Source of the DNA: Chlamydia trachomatis
Lineage (GTDB): Bacteria; Chlamydiota; Chlamydiia; Chlamydiales; Rhabdochlamydiaceae
Reading direction: 5' to 3'
Assembly (NCBI GenBank): GCA_945875745.1
Contig: CAMCLJ010000002.1
Coordinates: 19,752-83,751 of the forward strand
Length of the DNA stretch: 64,000 bases
Every line of letters starts with the position of its first letter. The stretch's first letter is position 1. This document shows positions 1 to 8,371 of this stretch, in pieces. A program made the translations under genes and the position numbers. Under the pieces are notes generated by a model. That model was not told the DNA's origin, did no database searches, and saw only the letters and a program-made list of their open reading frames with translations.

Positions 1-1778
1 TAAGAGATCGGTTTCAGGCAGCACGCATGGAAGACTCAATCAAAAAATCGGGTATTGCTTGCTCTGTTAAACGGTCATTTTCTGTCGATGAATCGCCAGC
101 CTATCTTGCCCTTTATGACCTGATACATGCAGTGATCTATTATGATGATACAGCAGCTTTAAAAAAGGTGCTGGGCGGGGTCTTTATAGGGATGCAGGCC
201 CATGATCTAATAGGAGGAATGGAACTTGCGGCTCTACAGGATGCTAAGAGTTATTTTCAGAAAGCGAAATATGACATTGTAAAAAAAGGGTGGGGTGCAT
301 TTTTTTCTCAGTTTCTTGCAAGCTGCTGGAATGGAGCCTCTGAATCGATCTTAGAACATATTTTATCAAGAGACGATAGAGCTCTTTATTTTGATGTGAG
401 ACAGCTTTTACAAATTATACAGCAGAGCCCCTCTGTTGATTTATTTTCTTTAGATAGTTTTTATGCTTTTTATAAGAGACTTGCTCATTTAGATCCGGAT
501 GATGAAATCCTCAAAGTCGCAGCAGAGTCAGAAGAAGATCAAGTCATTATTATGACGATTCATGCTAGTAAAGGGCTTGAGTTTGATATTGTATTTGCTT
601 TAGGCCTGGTTTCTAGATCGAGCTCCATCGATGAGATTATCAAGACAAACGAAAACGGGGTTGAGGGACTTGAAAAAGCAGATTTTTCTAAAGAGAGTTG
701 TTTAAAAGCTATTTTAGAAACAGATGCAGAAAAAATGAGGCATCTATATGTGGCACTTACAAGGGCAAAAACTAGGGTATATATCCCTGTGGCAATTGAC
801 TTAGATCGAAAGAGGGTGGAAATATCATGTGCCTCTTCGATCGAGCTTTTATGTCAAAGTTTTGGCAAAGAGTCATTTAACCTCATGCAAGCTTACGACA
901 ACATCCATCTTTTCTCTGCAGATATCCTCACGCAGCATTTGGATAGATTATCAAAGCTTGGATCTATTAGTTATTCTTTATTAAAAGATACGACTTTGTC
1001 TTCTTGGTCAAAGGATCTGTTATCAGAGAAGAAAGATCTTGTATTTACCCCTGCCTTTGATAGGGTCTTTAGACCTGAAAAAATCCTCTCTTTTAGCTCT
1101 ATCCATCAAAATGAAATGAAAAGCTCTCTATCAACAGTTGCCTCCCAAGAGATCCCTGAGAATATACTCCCTTTAGGGGCTGAAACCGGCACTGTGTTAC
1201 ACCGCATTTTAGAACTTGTGATTCAACAGGGATTGCATCATCCCTATAACGTAGATGGGATTGCTCATCTGGTGGATCAGCACACACAAATGGGCCCGTT
1301 AGCTCTTTTTCAAGTGGTGATCTGTGAAATGATCCATCAAACAATGCATTTGCCCCTATCCTCTAATTTTTATTCCTTTTGTCTTGCTGATATCCCATCT
1401 AAAGATTTTTTTCTTGAGATGGAGTTTGCCTTTGAATTAAGGGGCGATATGATGAAGGGATTTATCGACGGTGTTTTCTTGTTTGATAAAAAAATCTATA
1501 TCCTAGATTGGAAGACCAATTATTTAGGTGATAAGTCTTCTGATTACTTATCCGATAAGATTGCGGTAGTTATGGAAGAACAGGGGTACTTTTTACAGGC
1601 AGCAATTTATTCTGAAGCATTAAAAAGATATTTGATTCAGTTAGATTTAAGTGAGAGGTCTCTATCTTTTGGAGGGGCTTTTTATTTGTTTTTACGTGGT
1701 AATGCTGCCTTTTACTTCTTGCCAGATCTATCTTTGCTTAGTGGTATAGAGAAAGGGGAAATGATTCGATGTTCTTGA
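1..1778 (+). CDS. recB: RecB, exodeoxyribonuclease V beta subunit (3' part, cut by window start)
   Basis: The reading frame is open to the first base, so this is the C-terminal part of RecB; the ATG at 27 is internal, not the start. RecB is the 3'-5' helicase and nuclease subunit of RecBCD, which processes double-strand breaks for RecA. Counting from that ATG, helicase motif V (MTIHASKGLEF) lies near residues 174-185 and motif VI (LYVALTRAKT) near 240-250. The C-terminal nuclease domain shows GTVLHRILE, GFIDGVF and the catalytic ILDWKTNYLG, then a QAAIY helix. It overlaps recD, so the two are cotranscribed. Identification is firm; recC is not in view. Confidence 0.95.
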   Translation, partial: RDRFQAARMEDSIKKSGIACSVKRSFSVDESPAYLALYDLIHAVIYYDDTAALKKVLGGVFIGMQAHDLIGGMELAALQDAKSYFQKAKYDIVKKGWGAFFSQFLASCWNGASESILEHILSRDDRALYFDVRQLLQIIQQSPSVDLFSLDSFYAFYKRLAHLDPDDEILKVAAESEEDQVIIMTIHASKGLEFDIVFALGLVSRSSSIDEIIKTNENGVEGLEKADFSKESCLKAILETDAEKMRHLYVALTRAKTRVYIPVAIDLDRKRVEISCASSIELLCQSFGKESFNLMQAYDNIHLFSADILTQHLDRLSKLGSISYSLLKDTTLSSWSKDLLSEKKDLVFTPAFDRVFRPEKILSFSSIHQNEMKSSLSTVASQEIPENILPLGAETGTVLHRILELVIQQGLHHPYNVDGIAHLVDQHTQMGPLALFQVVICEMIHQTMHLPLSSNFYSFCLADIPSKDFFLEMEFAFELRGDMMKGFIDGVFLFDKKIYILDWKTNYLGDKSSDYLSDKIAVVMEEQGYFLQAAIYSEALKRYLIQLDLSERSLSFGGAFYLFLRGNAAFYFLPDLSLLSGIEKGEMIRCS

Positions 1779-3517
1779 TAGACCGTAAGAAATGGCCTCG
1801 AATAGAGTCTCTGATGGCAGATGATGCTGTATTGCCAATTGATTTTGCAATTACCTGTATGATCCTAAAAGGATTGCCACAGCTGTCAGAAAATGGTGCT
1901 GCATTTGTGTGTAAACTTATAATGGCCAGCAGGCTTGGGCATTTATGCATTACAAAAGAAGGGGACCAGTTGATCCCCCTTTCTTCTTCTTTATTTGAAA
2001 ATACTGCCTGCGCCCAGACCTTGGATCAGATGGCCATCAAGGGTATGGCGGAGATTGCTCAGCTGCTGCCAGGTAGTGGCCAGGCAGTAGATGGCGGTTT
2101 TTCTCCGATTATTCGATTAGATTCTTACTTTTATCTGCAGAAAAATGCCTTTTTTGAAGAGAGGTTTATTGAAGAGATTTTTCGTATTGCATCCCATCCT
2201 ATTGAATATGAAATAGACAACCTCTCTGTTTCCCCGTTACTTAATATCGCTCAAAAGCAGGCAGTATATAATTCTTTATCATCAACTTTTTCTATTATTA
2301 CTGGGGGGCCAGGGACGGGAAAAACGTTTACGGCAGCGGAAATTGTCCGTCAGTACAAAATCCATGGGAAAAAAGATCTACGAATTATCCTTGCAGCGCC
2401 CACTGGTAAAGCAAGCATGCATCTAGAGAGCAGTGTAAGAAAACTGATTGCTGCAGATTGCTCTATTGAATCGGGCACCCTTCATTTTCTTTTGTCGATT
2501 AAATCTTCTGAGGGGATGATGAAGAAGGCCCCCATTCTTTATGCTGATCTAGTGATCGTTGACGAGGCATCCATGATCGATGCTAGGATGTTTTTTTATT
2601 TTCTCAGCGCTCTACAGAAAGGGACTGCTGTGATTTTAATGGGAGATAAAGATCAACTCCCCCCTATTGATAGCGGTAGTTTATTTGCAGATTTGATTGA
2701 ATATGCAGCTATGAATAAAGGTATTTCTTATTCGGAGCTCACTGAATGCATGCGTTCTGATCGGAAACAAATTTTAGATTTTGCTAAGGCAATTAATCAG
2801 CAAGATTTAACTTTAGTACAGAAGATGTTACTCGATCATACAGCCTCTTTGGAAAGGATGAGTTTTTTTGATCCTTCTCAGTCGATCAAACAAGGATACG
2901 AGGCATTATGGAATTTTTGTCAGCCCCGATTCTCATTTATTCAAGATGATTTGGATCCACTCTATCTTCTTAAAACATTCGATCGGTTTAGAATCCTCTC
3001 TTGTATTAGAAAAGGTCCCTTAGGCGTTGATGCGATCAATCAATTTTTTTTCAATCGATTTTCTTCGATAGGGTTTTCTGATTGGATCGCTTATCCGATT
3101 CTTATTAAAAAAACCCAATATTCTATAGGACTCTTTAACGGCGATACGGGTGTTTTAATTAAGTATAAGGACAACGATAGTGAAAAAGCATTAGCTTATT
3201 TTTATGATAAGCAAGGAGATCTTCCAAGACAGATCCCTTTAGCGATGCTACCCGATTATGAATATGCTTATTGCCTTTCTATACATAAAAGTCAGGGTAG
3301 TGAGTACGATGATGTATTAATACTTGCCCAGCAAGGCTCGAGCTTATTTGGTAAGGAAGTCCTTTATACTGCGGTAACAAGGGCTAAAAATTCTGTTTTT
3401 ATAGATATAAGAGATGATGTTCTTCAGCAGTTAATCAACCGTAGCTCTAGAAAAATATCTGGCCTTCATGCCAGATTAAGGATAGCCAAGGAGGCTGTAT
3501 GTTACCAAGAATCATAG
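1769..3517 (+). CDS. recD: RecD-like exodeoxyribonuclease V alpha subunit / 5'-3' helicase
   Basis: A superfamily 1B helicase of 582 residues, near the usual RecD length. It shows Walker A GGPGTGKT (179-186), Walker B DEAS (265-268), the GDKDQLPP motif and the late helicase motif HKSQGSEYD (506-514) followed by AVTRAK. In RecBCD this subunit is the fast 5'-3' motor. The ATG lies inside the last codons of recB (10-base overlap), which indicates translational coupling; its last bases overlap dacB. RecD2 is the alternative, but adjacency to recB and the absence of a long N-terminal extension favour RecD. Confidence 0.93.
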   Translation: MFLIDRKKWPRIESLMADDAVLPIDFAITCMILKGLPQLSENGAAFVCKLIMASRLGHLCITKEGDQLIPLSSSLFENTACAQTLDQMAIKGMAEIAQLLPGSGQAVDGGFSPIIRLDSYFYLQKNAFFEERFIEEIFRIASHPIEYEIDNLSVSPLLNIAQKQAVYNSLSSTFSIITGGPGTGKTFTAAEIVRQYKIHGKKDLRIILAAPTGKASMHLESSVRKLIAADCSIESGTLHFLLSIKSSEGMMKKAPILYADLVIVDEASMIDARMFFYFLSALQKGTAVILMGDKDQLPPIDSGSLFADLIEYAAMNKGISYSELTECMRSDRKQILDFAKAINQQDLTLVQKMLLDHTASLERMSFFDPSQSIKQGYEALWNFCQPRFSFIQDDLDPLYLLKTFDRFRILSCIRKGPLGVDAINQFFFNRFSSIGFSDWIAYPILIKKTQYSIGLFNGDTGVLIKYKDNDSEKALAYFYDKQGDLPRQIPLAMLPDYEYAYCLSIHKSQGSEYDDVLILAQQGSSLFGKEVLYTAVTRAKNSVFIDIRDDVLQQLINRSSRKISGLHARLRIAKEAVCYQES

Positions 3518-4962
3518 TAGCCTGGATTATTGCCTCAAGCTTATGTTTCGCTATTCCTTTAGGGTTTTCTTCTACAGATTCTTTAATACAATCTGATGTC
3601 TACTATGGAGAATACTTAAAACTTCAGCTGGATAAGATCGTACAAAAGCAGATAGGTTCTGCACATATTGGGGTGGAGGTAGTCTCTTTAGCTACAAGGA
3701 GCCCAATTTATCAAAAAAATTCGAATAAGCTATTTATTCCTGCCAGTTGCTTAAAAATTTTTACTGGATCTTCTTGTTTAGCCCTTTTAGGCACCGATTA
3801 CAGATTTACGACCTCTGTGTGGACAGATGGGGCAATAAAAAACAAAAAACTCATTGGTAATATTTACCTTAAAGGAGGGGGGGATCCATCTCTTGATGAA
3901 AAGGGTTTACAGGCCCTTGCTTTGCAAATGAAGGAATTGGGGATTGAAAAGATTGTAGGTTCTTTATTTGTTGATACCTCTGATTTTGATTCTATTCAAA
4001 AAGGTCCTGGATGGATGTGGGATGACGGTCCAGAGTATTGGAATTGTCCAGTTTCTCCTTTAACTGTAAATCACGGTTGCATAGAACTTTTGGTCAAGCC
4101 TGCCAGCAATATCAATCAATCGCCAATTCTTGTTTTGCAGCCTAATACTTCTTTTGTAAGATGTCACAATTTCGCTCAAACCTGTGACGGGATAGATGGG
4201 CAGATAGCGATCGAAAGAAGAAGTGATCAAATAAAGAATTCTGTTTATGTAACAGGTTTGATTTCTCTTACAAGCCAGCCAATATTATATAGAGTGTCGC
4301 TAGAAGATCCTCACCTATATGCAGGAGCTCTTTTTTTAGATACTCTACAGGGTGGTGGTATCTCTTGCCCTCAAGGAGTAGAAGAAAAAAAAACACCTGA
4401 AAAAGCAAAGCTTCTTGTAGAACATCAATCTGCTCCCATAGAGATGCTGGTTCATAAAATGATGAAAGAATCGGATAATTTATATGCAGAATGCTTGTTT
4501 AAAAAAATAGGACAGGTCTGTTCTGGCAAGCAAGGAACATGGAGTCTTGCTGCAAACGCCGTCAAAGAGCTTATATCTAAAAAAGGGGTAAACACCTCTC
4601 AAATGGCTTTACTTGATGGATCGGGTATGTCTAGGTATAATCTCATCAGTCCAAGGCAGCTTGTAGATTTTTTGCTTGTTACAAGAGATGATCCTGTATT
4701 ATTTACACCTTTTTTTCATTCGCTCCCCATTGCTGGTATTGACGGCACACTAAAATTTATTATGGATGATCCAGAGCTCCTTGGTAAGGTAAAGGCAAAA
4801 ACAGGTTCTATGACAGGGGTTAGGTGTTTATCGGGCTATATAACGACTGTATCGGGACAGGAGTTAGTGGTCTCTATAATGATGAATGGTGTGATAGATA
4901 AGGCTGTAGCTTTAAAGCTAGAGAAGGAAATTTGTAAAATTCTTGTGAGGTATAAAGAGTGA
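3499..4962 (+). CDS. dacB: D-alanyl-D-alanine carboxypeptidase/endopeptidase (PBP4, peptidase S13)
   Basis: An S13-family penicillin-binding protein that trims or cleaves peptide cross-links of peptidoglycan in the periplasm. A signal peptide occupies about residues 1-24. The three active-site motifs are present: S83-C-L-K86, S325-D-N327 and K434-T-G436. The ATG overlaps the end of recD and has a strong Shine-Dalgarno AAGGAGG at 3488-3494, so it can be translated efficiently despite the overlap. Chlamydiae make a thin, transient peptidoglycan, so a remodelling enzyme is expected. Product confident; carboxypeptidase versus endopeptidase activity cannot be told. Confidence 0.93.
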   Translation: MLPRIIVAWIIASSLCFAIPLGFSSTDSLIQSDVYYGEYLKLQLDKIVQKQIGSAHIGVEVVSLATRSPIYQKNSNKLFIPASCLKIFTGSSCLALLGTDYRFTTSVWTDGAIKNKKLIGNIYLKGGGDPSLDEKGLQALALQMKELGIEKIVGSLFVDTSDFDSIQKGPGWMWDDGPEYWNCPVSPLTVNHGCIELLVKPASNINQSPILVLQPNTSFVRCHNFAQTCDGIDGQIAIERRSDQIKNSVYVTGLISLTSQPILYRVSLEDPHLYAGALFLDTLQGGGISCPQGVEEKKTPEKAKLLVEHQSAPIEMLVHKMMKESDNLYAECLFKKIGQVCSGKQGTWSLAANAVKELISKKGVNTSQMALLDGSGMSRYNLISPRQLVDFLLVTRDDPVLFTPFFHSLPIAGIDGTLKFIMDDPELLGKVKAKTGSMTGVRCLSGYITTVSGQELVVSIMMNGVIDKAVALKLEKEICKILVRYKE

Positions 4963-4968
4963 TAAGGT

Positions 4969-5018
4969 GATCTCACGACGAGGATGTTTGCTTGTCATGA
5001 GATCTCAAAACGAGTCGT
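4969..5018. repeat. Imperfect inverted repeats between convergent dacB and rpsT
   Basis: GATCTCA (4969-4975) pairs with TGAGATC (4998-5004), and CACGAC (4974-4979) can alternatively pair with GTCGTG (5013-5018). The two stems exclude each other in part. No T-run follows on either strand, so this is at best a weak terminator; the position between two convergent stop codons suggests that role. Confidence 0.35.
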
Positions 5019-5019
5019 G

Positions 5020-5301
5020 TTAAGCAGAAACTTTTTGGGAAAGATTAGACTTAGTACGATTTGCTTTATTTTTTGGGAAAATACCTTTTTTCACACCTTT
5101 ATCCATTAGGCTGCACACAACTTGGAACTTTTCTTTTGTGGCTACTGCATCTGGTTGAGAAAGGCTGGTTTGAAAAGATTTAATAGCGCTACTTACTGTT
5201 GATTTGTAAGTTTTGTTTCTTAATCTTCTTCTTTCGCTTTGAATATCTCGCTTAAGAGCTGAGGGTCTTCTTTCTGGGGTCTTTTTTTTATCTGCTGCCA
5301 T
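5020..5301 (-). CDS. rpsT: 30S ribosomal protein S20
   Basis: A 93-residue, lysine- and arginine-rich protein with the S20 pattern: MAADKKK, then ALKRDIQSERRRLRNK, and helical KSTVSSAIKSF. S20 binds 16S rRNA early in assembly of the small subunit. Length and composition match the family. It is monocistronic, reading away from the next genes, with a good promoter upstream. rpsT sits next to rpoD in several chlamydial genomes, and rpoD is indeed a short distance away here. Confidence 0.95.
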   Translation of the reverse strand: MAADKKKTPERRPSALKRDIQSERRRLRNKTYKSTVSSAIKSFQTSLSQPDAVATKEKFQVVCSLMDKGVKKGIFPKNKANRTKSNLSQKVSA

Positions 5302-5338
5302 ACTATAACTCTGTTCTTAACAAATTAAGATGCACGAC

Positions 5339-5367
5339 AATATACCTTAAGTTCTATAATTCGTCAA
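5339..5367 (-). promoter_or_regulatory. Putative sigma-66/sigma-70 promoter of rpsT
   Basis: On the minus strand TTGACG (5362-5367) and TATATT (5339-5344) are separated by exactly 17 bases. The predicted start of transcription falls about 30 bases ahead of the rpsT ATG. Inferred from consensus only. Confidence 0.65.
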
Positions 5368-5394
5368 AGTCTGAGTACACAAGGCTGGCAATAA

Positions 5395-5832
5395 ATGGAT
5401 AGAATAAGGGGGCTGATTTACTTAATCCCTTTAACAGTAGCTCTTTGGGTGTCGTGCAACTCTGTCATCGAGCTATGGGGATATATAAGACTTGGCCAAA
5501 AAGTGGGTGTTGAAACAGCTAAATGGACCGCCCATGAAAGATCTTCAGGCTCGTTCTTTCTCGAGGCAGATTACACGTTTTCTGCGGGAGGTCAAAAGAT
5601 TTTTGGTAAAACTAATTTTGATCATCCGGTATTTAACAGTACCGAGCAGGCCAGCTCCTTTATTAATGCTGTGGAGCAGATCCCATGGGCCGTCTACTAT
5701 GATAAAAATGCCCCTTCTAAAAACACTTTGCAGAAAATTTTCCCCTTTCTATCTTGCTTAAAAGCAGTTCTTGTCATTTTTTTATTGGTAGCCTTCTTTT
5801 TTATCGATCGGATCTTTTTAAGAAGAGTCTAG
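5395..5832 (+). CDS. Membrane protein of the DUF3592 type
   Basis: 145 residues with a hydrophobic segment near each end (about 5-28 and 120-140) and a soluble beta-rich middle, a layout typical of DUF3592 proteins. The middle contains ADYTFSAGGQKIFGKT and the family-like VYYDKNAPSKNTL just before the second membrane segment. Function of the family is not known. The end overlaps the convergent neighbour by 15 bases. I judge the family assignment likely but not certain, because it rests on a short motif and on topology. Confidence 0.65.
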   Translation: MDRIRGLIYLIPLTVALWVSCNSVIELWGYIRLGQKVGVETAKWTAHERSSGSFFLEADYTFSAGGQKIFGKTNFDHPVFNSTEQASSFINAVEQIPWAVYYDKNAPSKNTLQKIFPFLSCLKAVLVIFLLVAFFFIDRIFLRRV

Positions 5833-6384
5833 TTTCTTTAAAAGACTGTTATAAATTGACCTACCTAAAAATTTTATAAAACTTTTTAATGAGACGTCCG
5901 GCTCTCTATCGCTTGTATCTATCTGCACCTTTATTTGGGATCCCTTCCTTTGTTGAAAATCCCCTTCAATCCCCCATTTCCCGTTTTTTAAAAGATAGGG
6001 TTTGCCTATGTTAATGCCGACTCTATAGATTCTTGTTGGTATTTCATTTGCCGAACTAGTTCTTTGTTCATCGAATACAATAAACTTGCCCTCTTTGTTT
6101 TGAAAATAAAAATACTTTTTGATTGGATCAGACCCCAACCCTGATTTCCACGCAAAGAATCTTTTAGGATAGAAATATATTTTTTTAAAATACAGTGGAT
6201 GTAAAGCGATTTTACATTGAAAACCCATCCAATTCTGAGTAGTAAAAATGTAAAAAAGCTCGAGTTCTTTGTTTTTAAAAACAAGCTGTCGTTTACTTAC
6301 ATTATTTGTTTGTAATATGAAGCTTGGAGGTAATTGCCTCTTTAATTGACAAAGCAGATCTCTCTTTTGTTTCTTGAAAAACAT
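5818..6384 (-). CDS. Hypothetical protein, basic, no recognised domain
   Basis: 188 residues, rich in lysine, phenylalanine and tyrosine, with no signal peptide or membrane segment. It looks like a soluble mixed alpha/beta protein; the middle (about 60-110) is rich in aromatic residues. I do not recognise a family. It is convergent with the DUF3592-type gene, overlapping it at the 3' ends, and divergent from rpoD. Coding status is supported by length and by the absence of a better frame on the other strand. Confidence 0.6.
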   Translation of the reverse strand: MFFKKQKRDLLCQLKRQLPPSFILQTNNVSKRQLVFKNKELELFYIFTTQNWMGFQCKIALHPLYFKKIYFYPKRFFAWKSGLGSDPIKKYFYFQNKEGKFIVFDEQRTSSANEIPTRIYRVGINIGKPYLLKNGKWGIEGDFQQRKGSQIKVQIDTSDREPDVSLKSFIKFLGRSIYNSLLKKLDSS

Positions 6385-6445
6385 AAATCCTTTTTACTAT
6401 TTTTCGGTTTTTATTCCTGAAATCTGCTTACCGATTCTAAACAGG

Positions 6446-6474
6446 TTGCTTATTTCATATTCTCGTGTTAGGAT
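6446..6474 (+). promoter_or_regulatory. Weak candidate promoter upstream of rpoD
   Basis: TTGCTT and TAGGAT are spaced 17 bases apart, about 190 bases ahead of rpoD. The match is poor and this may not be the real promoter. The rest of the 286-base gap before rpoD holds no RNA gene I can recognise. Confidence 0.25.
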
Positions 6475-6670
6475 GAGCCGGAAATAATACATTTTTTCTA
6501 TGGGATACCTTCGAGCATATGTGCCCTGCAGGCCCTAAGAAAAAAGAGCATAGCTTAATAAGTATGTTTTTGTTTTTCCAGAATTTAGGACAAGCTTCAG
6601 TCAAATAAAAGGCTGGAGAAGTTAGATCCAAACAACATTTCAGTACTGCTTAAATACATCCCAGGACGAT

Positions 6671-8338
6671 ATGACTAAAGGGACAACATTGAATACCAAT
6701 CTGAGCCAACAACACCAGCAAAAGGTGGAAGAGCTCGTTGCTATAGCCAAAGAACAAGGATATATCACTTACGAAGAGATCAACGAGATCCTTCCTATGA
6801 ACTTTGATTCTGCGGAACAGATCGATCAAATTTTGATTTTTTTAAGTGGGATGGACATTCAGATCCTGAACCAAGTTGAAGTAGACCGTCAGAAAGAACG
6901 TAAAAAGGAAGCTAAGGAGCTAGAGGGTTTAGCAAAAAGACCCGAAGGAACCTCTGATGATCCTGTTCGGATGTATTTAAAAGAAATGGGATCGGTTCCT
7001 CTTCTAACCCGTGAAGAAGAAGTTGAGATATCGAAAAGAATTGAAAAAGCCCAGATTCAGGTTGAAAAGATCATCATGCGGTTTCGTTACTCGACAAGCG
7101 AGGCGATTTCAATTGCCAACTATCTCATTACTGGGAAGGATCGTTTTGATAAAATTGTTTCTGAAAAAGAAGTAGCAGACAAGGCTCTTTATTTGCAGCT
7201 ACTGCCTAAGTTAAGCGCTTTACTCAGGCATGAAGATTCGATTCTTGAAGGTTTGCAGCTCCAGCTAAAAGATCCAAAGTTAAAAAAAGTAGATAGGGTT
7301 AAGCTCTCAGAAGACATTGAAAAATGTCGTATACGTACCCAAGCTTATCTTAAACGAGTCTACTGCAGGCACAACATCATTGAAGATTTCGGTGAAGTGA
7401 TTTTGACTGCCTATGAGCGTTTTTTAGTTTTAGAAAAAGAAATCCAAGAGCTTATTCCAAGAGCGGAAAAAAACAAGTTCGCCGCAGCCAAGCTACTTGC
7501 TATGCAAAGAAAGTTGGTCAAGAGAGAGCTTGCCGCTGGTAGATCCTTAGACGAATTTAAAAAAGATGTCAGGATGCTTCAACGGTGGATGGACAAAAGC
7601 CAAGAAGCCAAAAGAGAGATGGTTGAGTCTAACCTACGTCTTGTGATTTCTATAGCAAAGAAATATACCAATAGAGGTCTTTCTTTCTTGGATTTGATCC
7701 AAGAAGGGAATATGGGTCTAATGAAGGCTGTTGAAAAATTTGAATACCGTCGTGGTTATAAGTTTTCTACCTATGCAACATGGTGGATTCGTCAGGCAGT
7801 CACTCGGGCTATCGCAGATCAGGCTCGTACTATCCGAATCCCTGTGCATATGATTGAGACAATTAATAAAGTCTTGCGCGGCGCTAAGAAACTCATGATG
7901 GAGACCGGTAGGGAGCCTACACCGGAAGAGCTGGCTAGCGAGCTGAATCTTACCCCTGAAAGAGTGAGAGAAATTTATAAAATCGCTCAGCATCCTATTT
8001 CCCTGCAAGCGGAGGTAGGTGATGGAGGAGAAAGTCAGTTTGGAGACTTTTTAGAAGATACCACGATTGAATCTCCTGCAGAAGCTACTGGCTATGCCAT
8101 TTTAAAAGATAAAATGAATGATGTCTTATCTACTCTTACCGATAGAGAGAGAACAGTTCTTGTTGAGAGATTTGGTCTGTTAGATGGCAAACCAAAGACT
8201 CTAGAGGAAGTAGGTGTTCGATTTAAAGTGACAAGAGAGCGTGTTAGACAGATTGAGGCGAAGGCGTTAAGAAAAATGCGTCACCCAACTCGATCTAAAC
8301 AGCTGCAGGCTTTCCTTGATTTATTAGAAACTGATTGA
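6671..8338 (+). CDS. rpoD: RNA polymerase primary sigma factor (sigma-66 type RpoD/SigA)
   Basis: The housekeeping sigma factor that directs RNA polymerase to -35/-10 promoters. The 555 residues contain an N-terminal region 1.1 (about 15-90), region 1.2 ([16 protein letters not shown]), a charged spacer, regions 2.1-2.4 with [18 protein letters not shown] at 363-380, region 3, and a region 4.2 helix-turn-helix ending in [20 protein letters not shown]. Length and spacer match chlamydial sigma-66. This factor would recognise the TTGACG/TATATT-type sites listed here. The next gene follows after 33 bases, so it may be cotranscribed. Confidence 0.97.
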   Translation: MTKGTTLNTNLSQQHQQKVEELVAIAKEQGYITYEEINEILPMNFDSAEQIDQILIFLSGMDIQILNQVEVDRQKERKKEAKELEGLAKRPEGTSDDPVRMYLKEMGSVPLLTREEEVEISKRIEKAQIQVEKIIMRFRYSTSEAISIANYLITGKDRFDKIVSEKEVADKALYLQLLPKLSALLRHEDSILEGLQLQLKDPKLKKVDRVKLSEDIEKCRIRTQAYLKRVYCRHNIIEDFGEVILTAYERFLVLEKEIQELIPRAEKNKFAAAKLLAMQRKLVKRELAAGRSLDEFKKDVRMLQRWMDKSQEAKREMVESNLRLVISIAKKYTNRGLSFLDLIQEGNMGLMKAVEKFEYRRGYKFSTYATWWIRQAVTRAIADQARTIRIPVHMIETINKVLRGAKKLMMETGREPTPEELASELNLTPERVREIYKIAQHPISLQAEVGDGGESQFGDFLEDTTIESPAEATGYAILKDKMNDVLSTLTDRERTVLVERFGLLDGKPKTLEEVGVRFKVTRERVRQIEAKALRKMRHPTRSKQLQAFLDLLETD

Positions 8339-8371
8339 TACGCTTTACCCATCTTTATCTAATGGTTCAAA

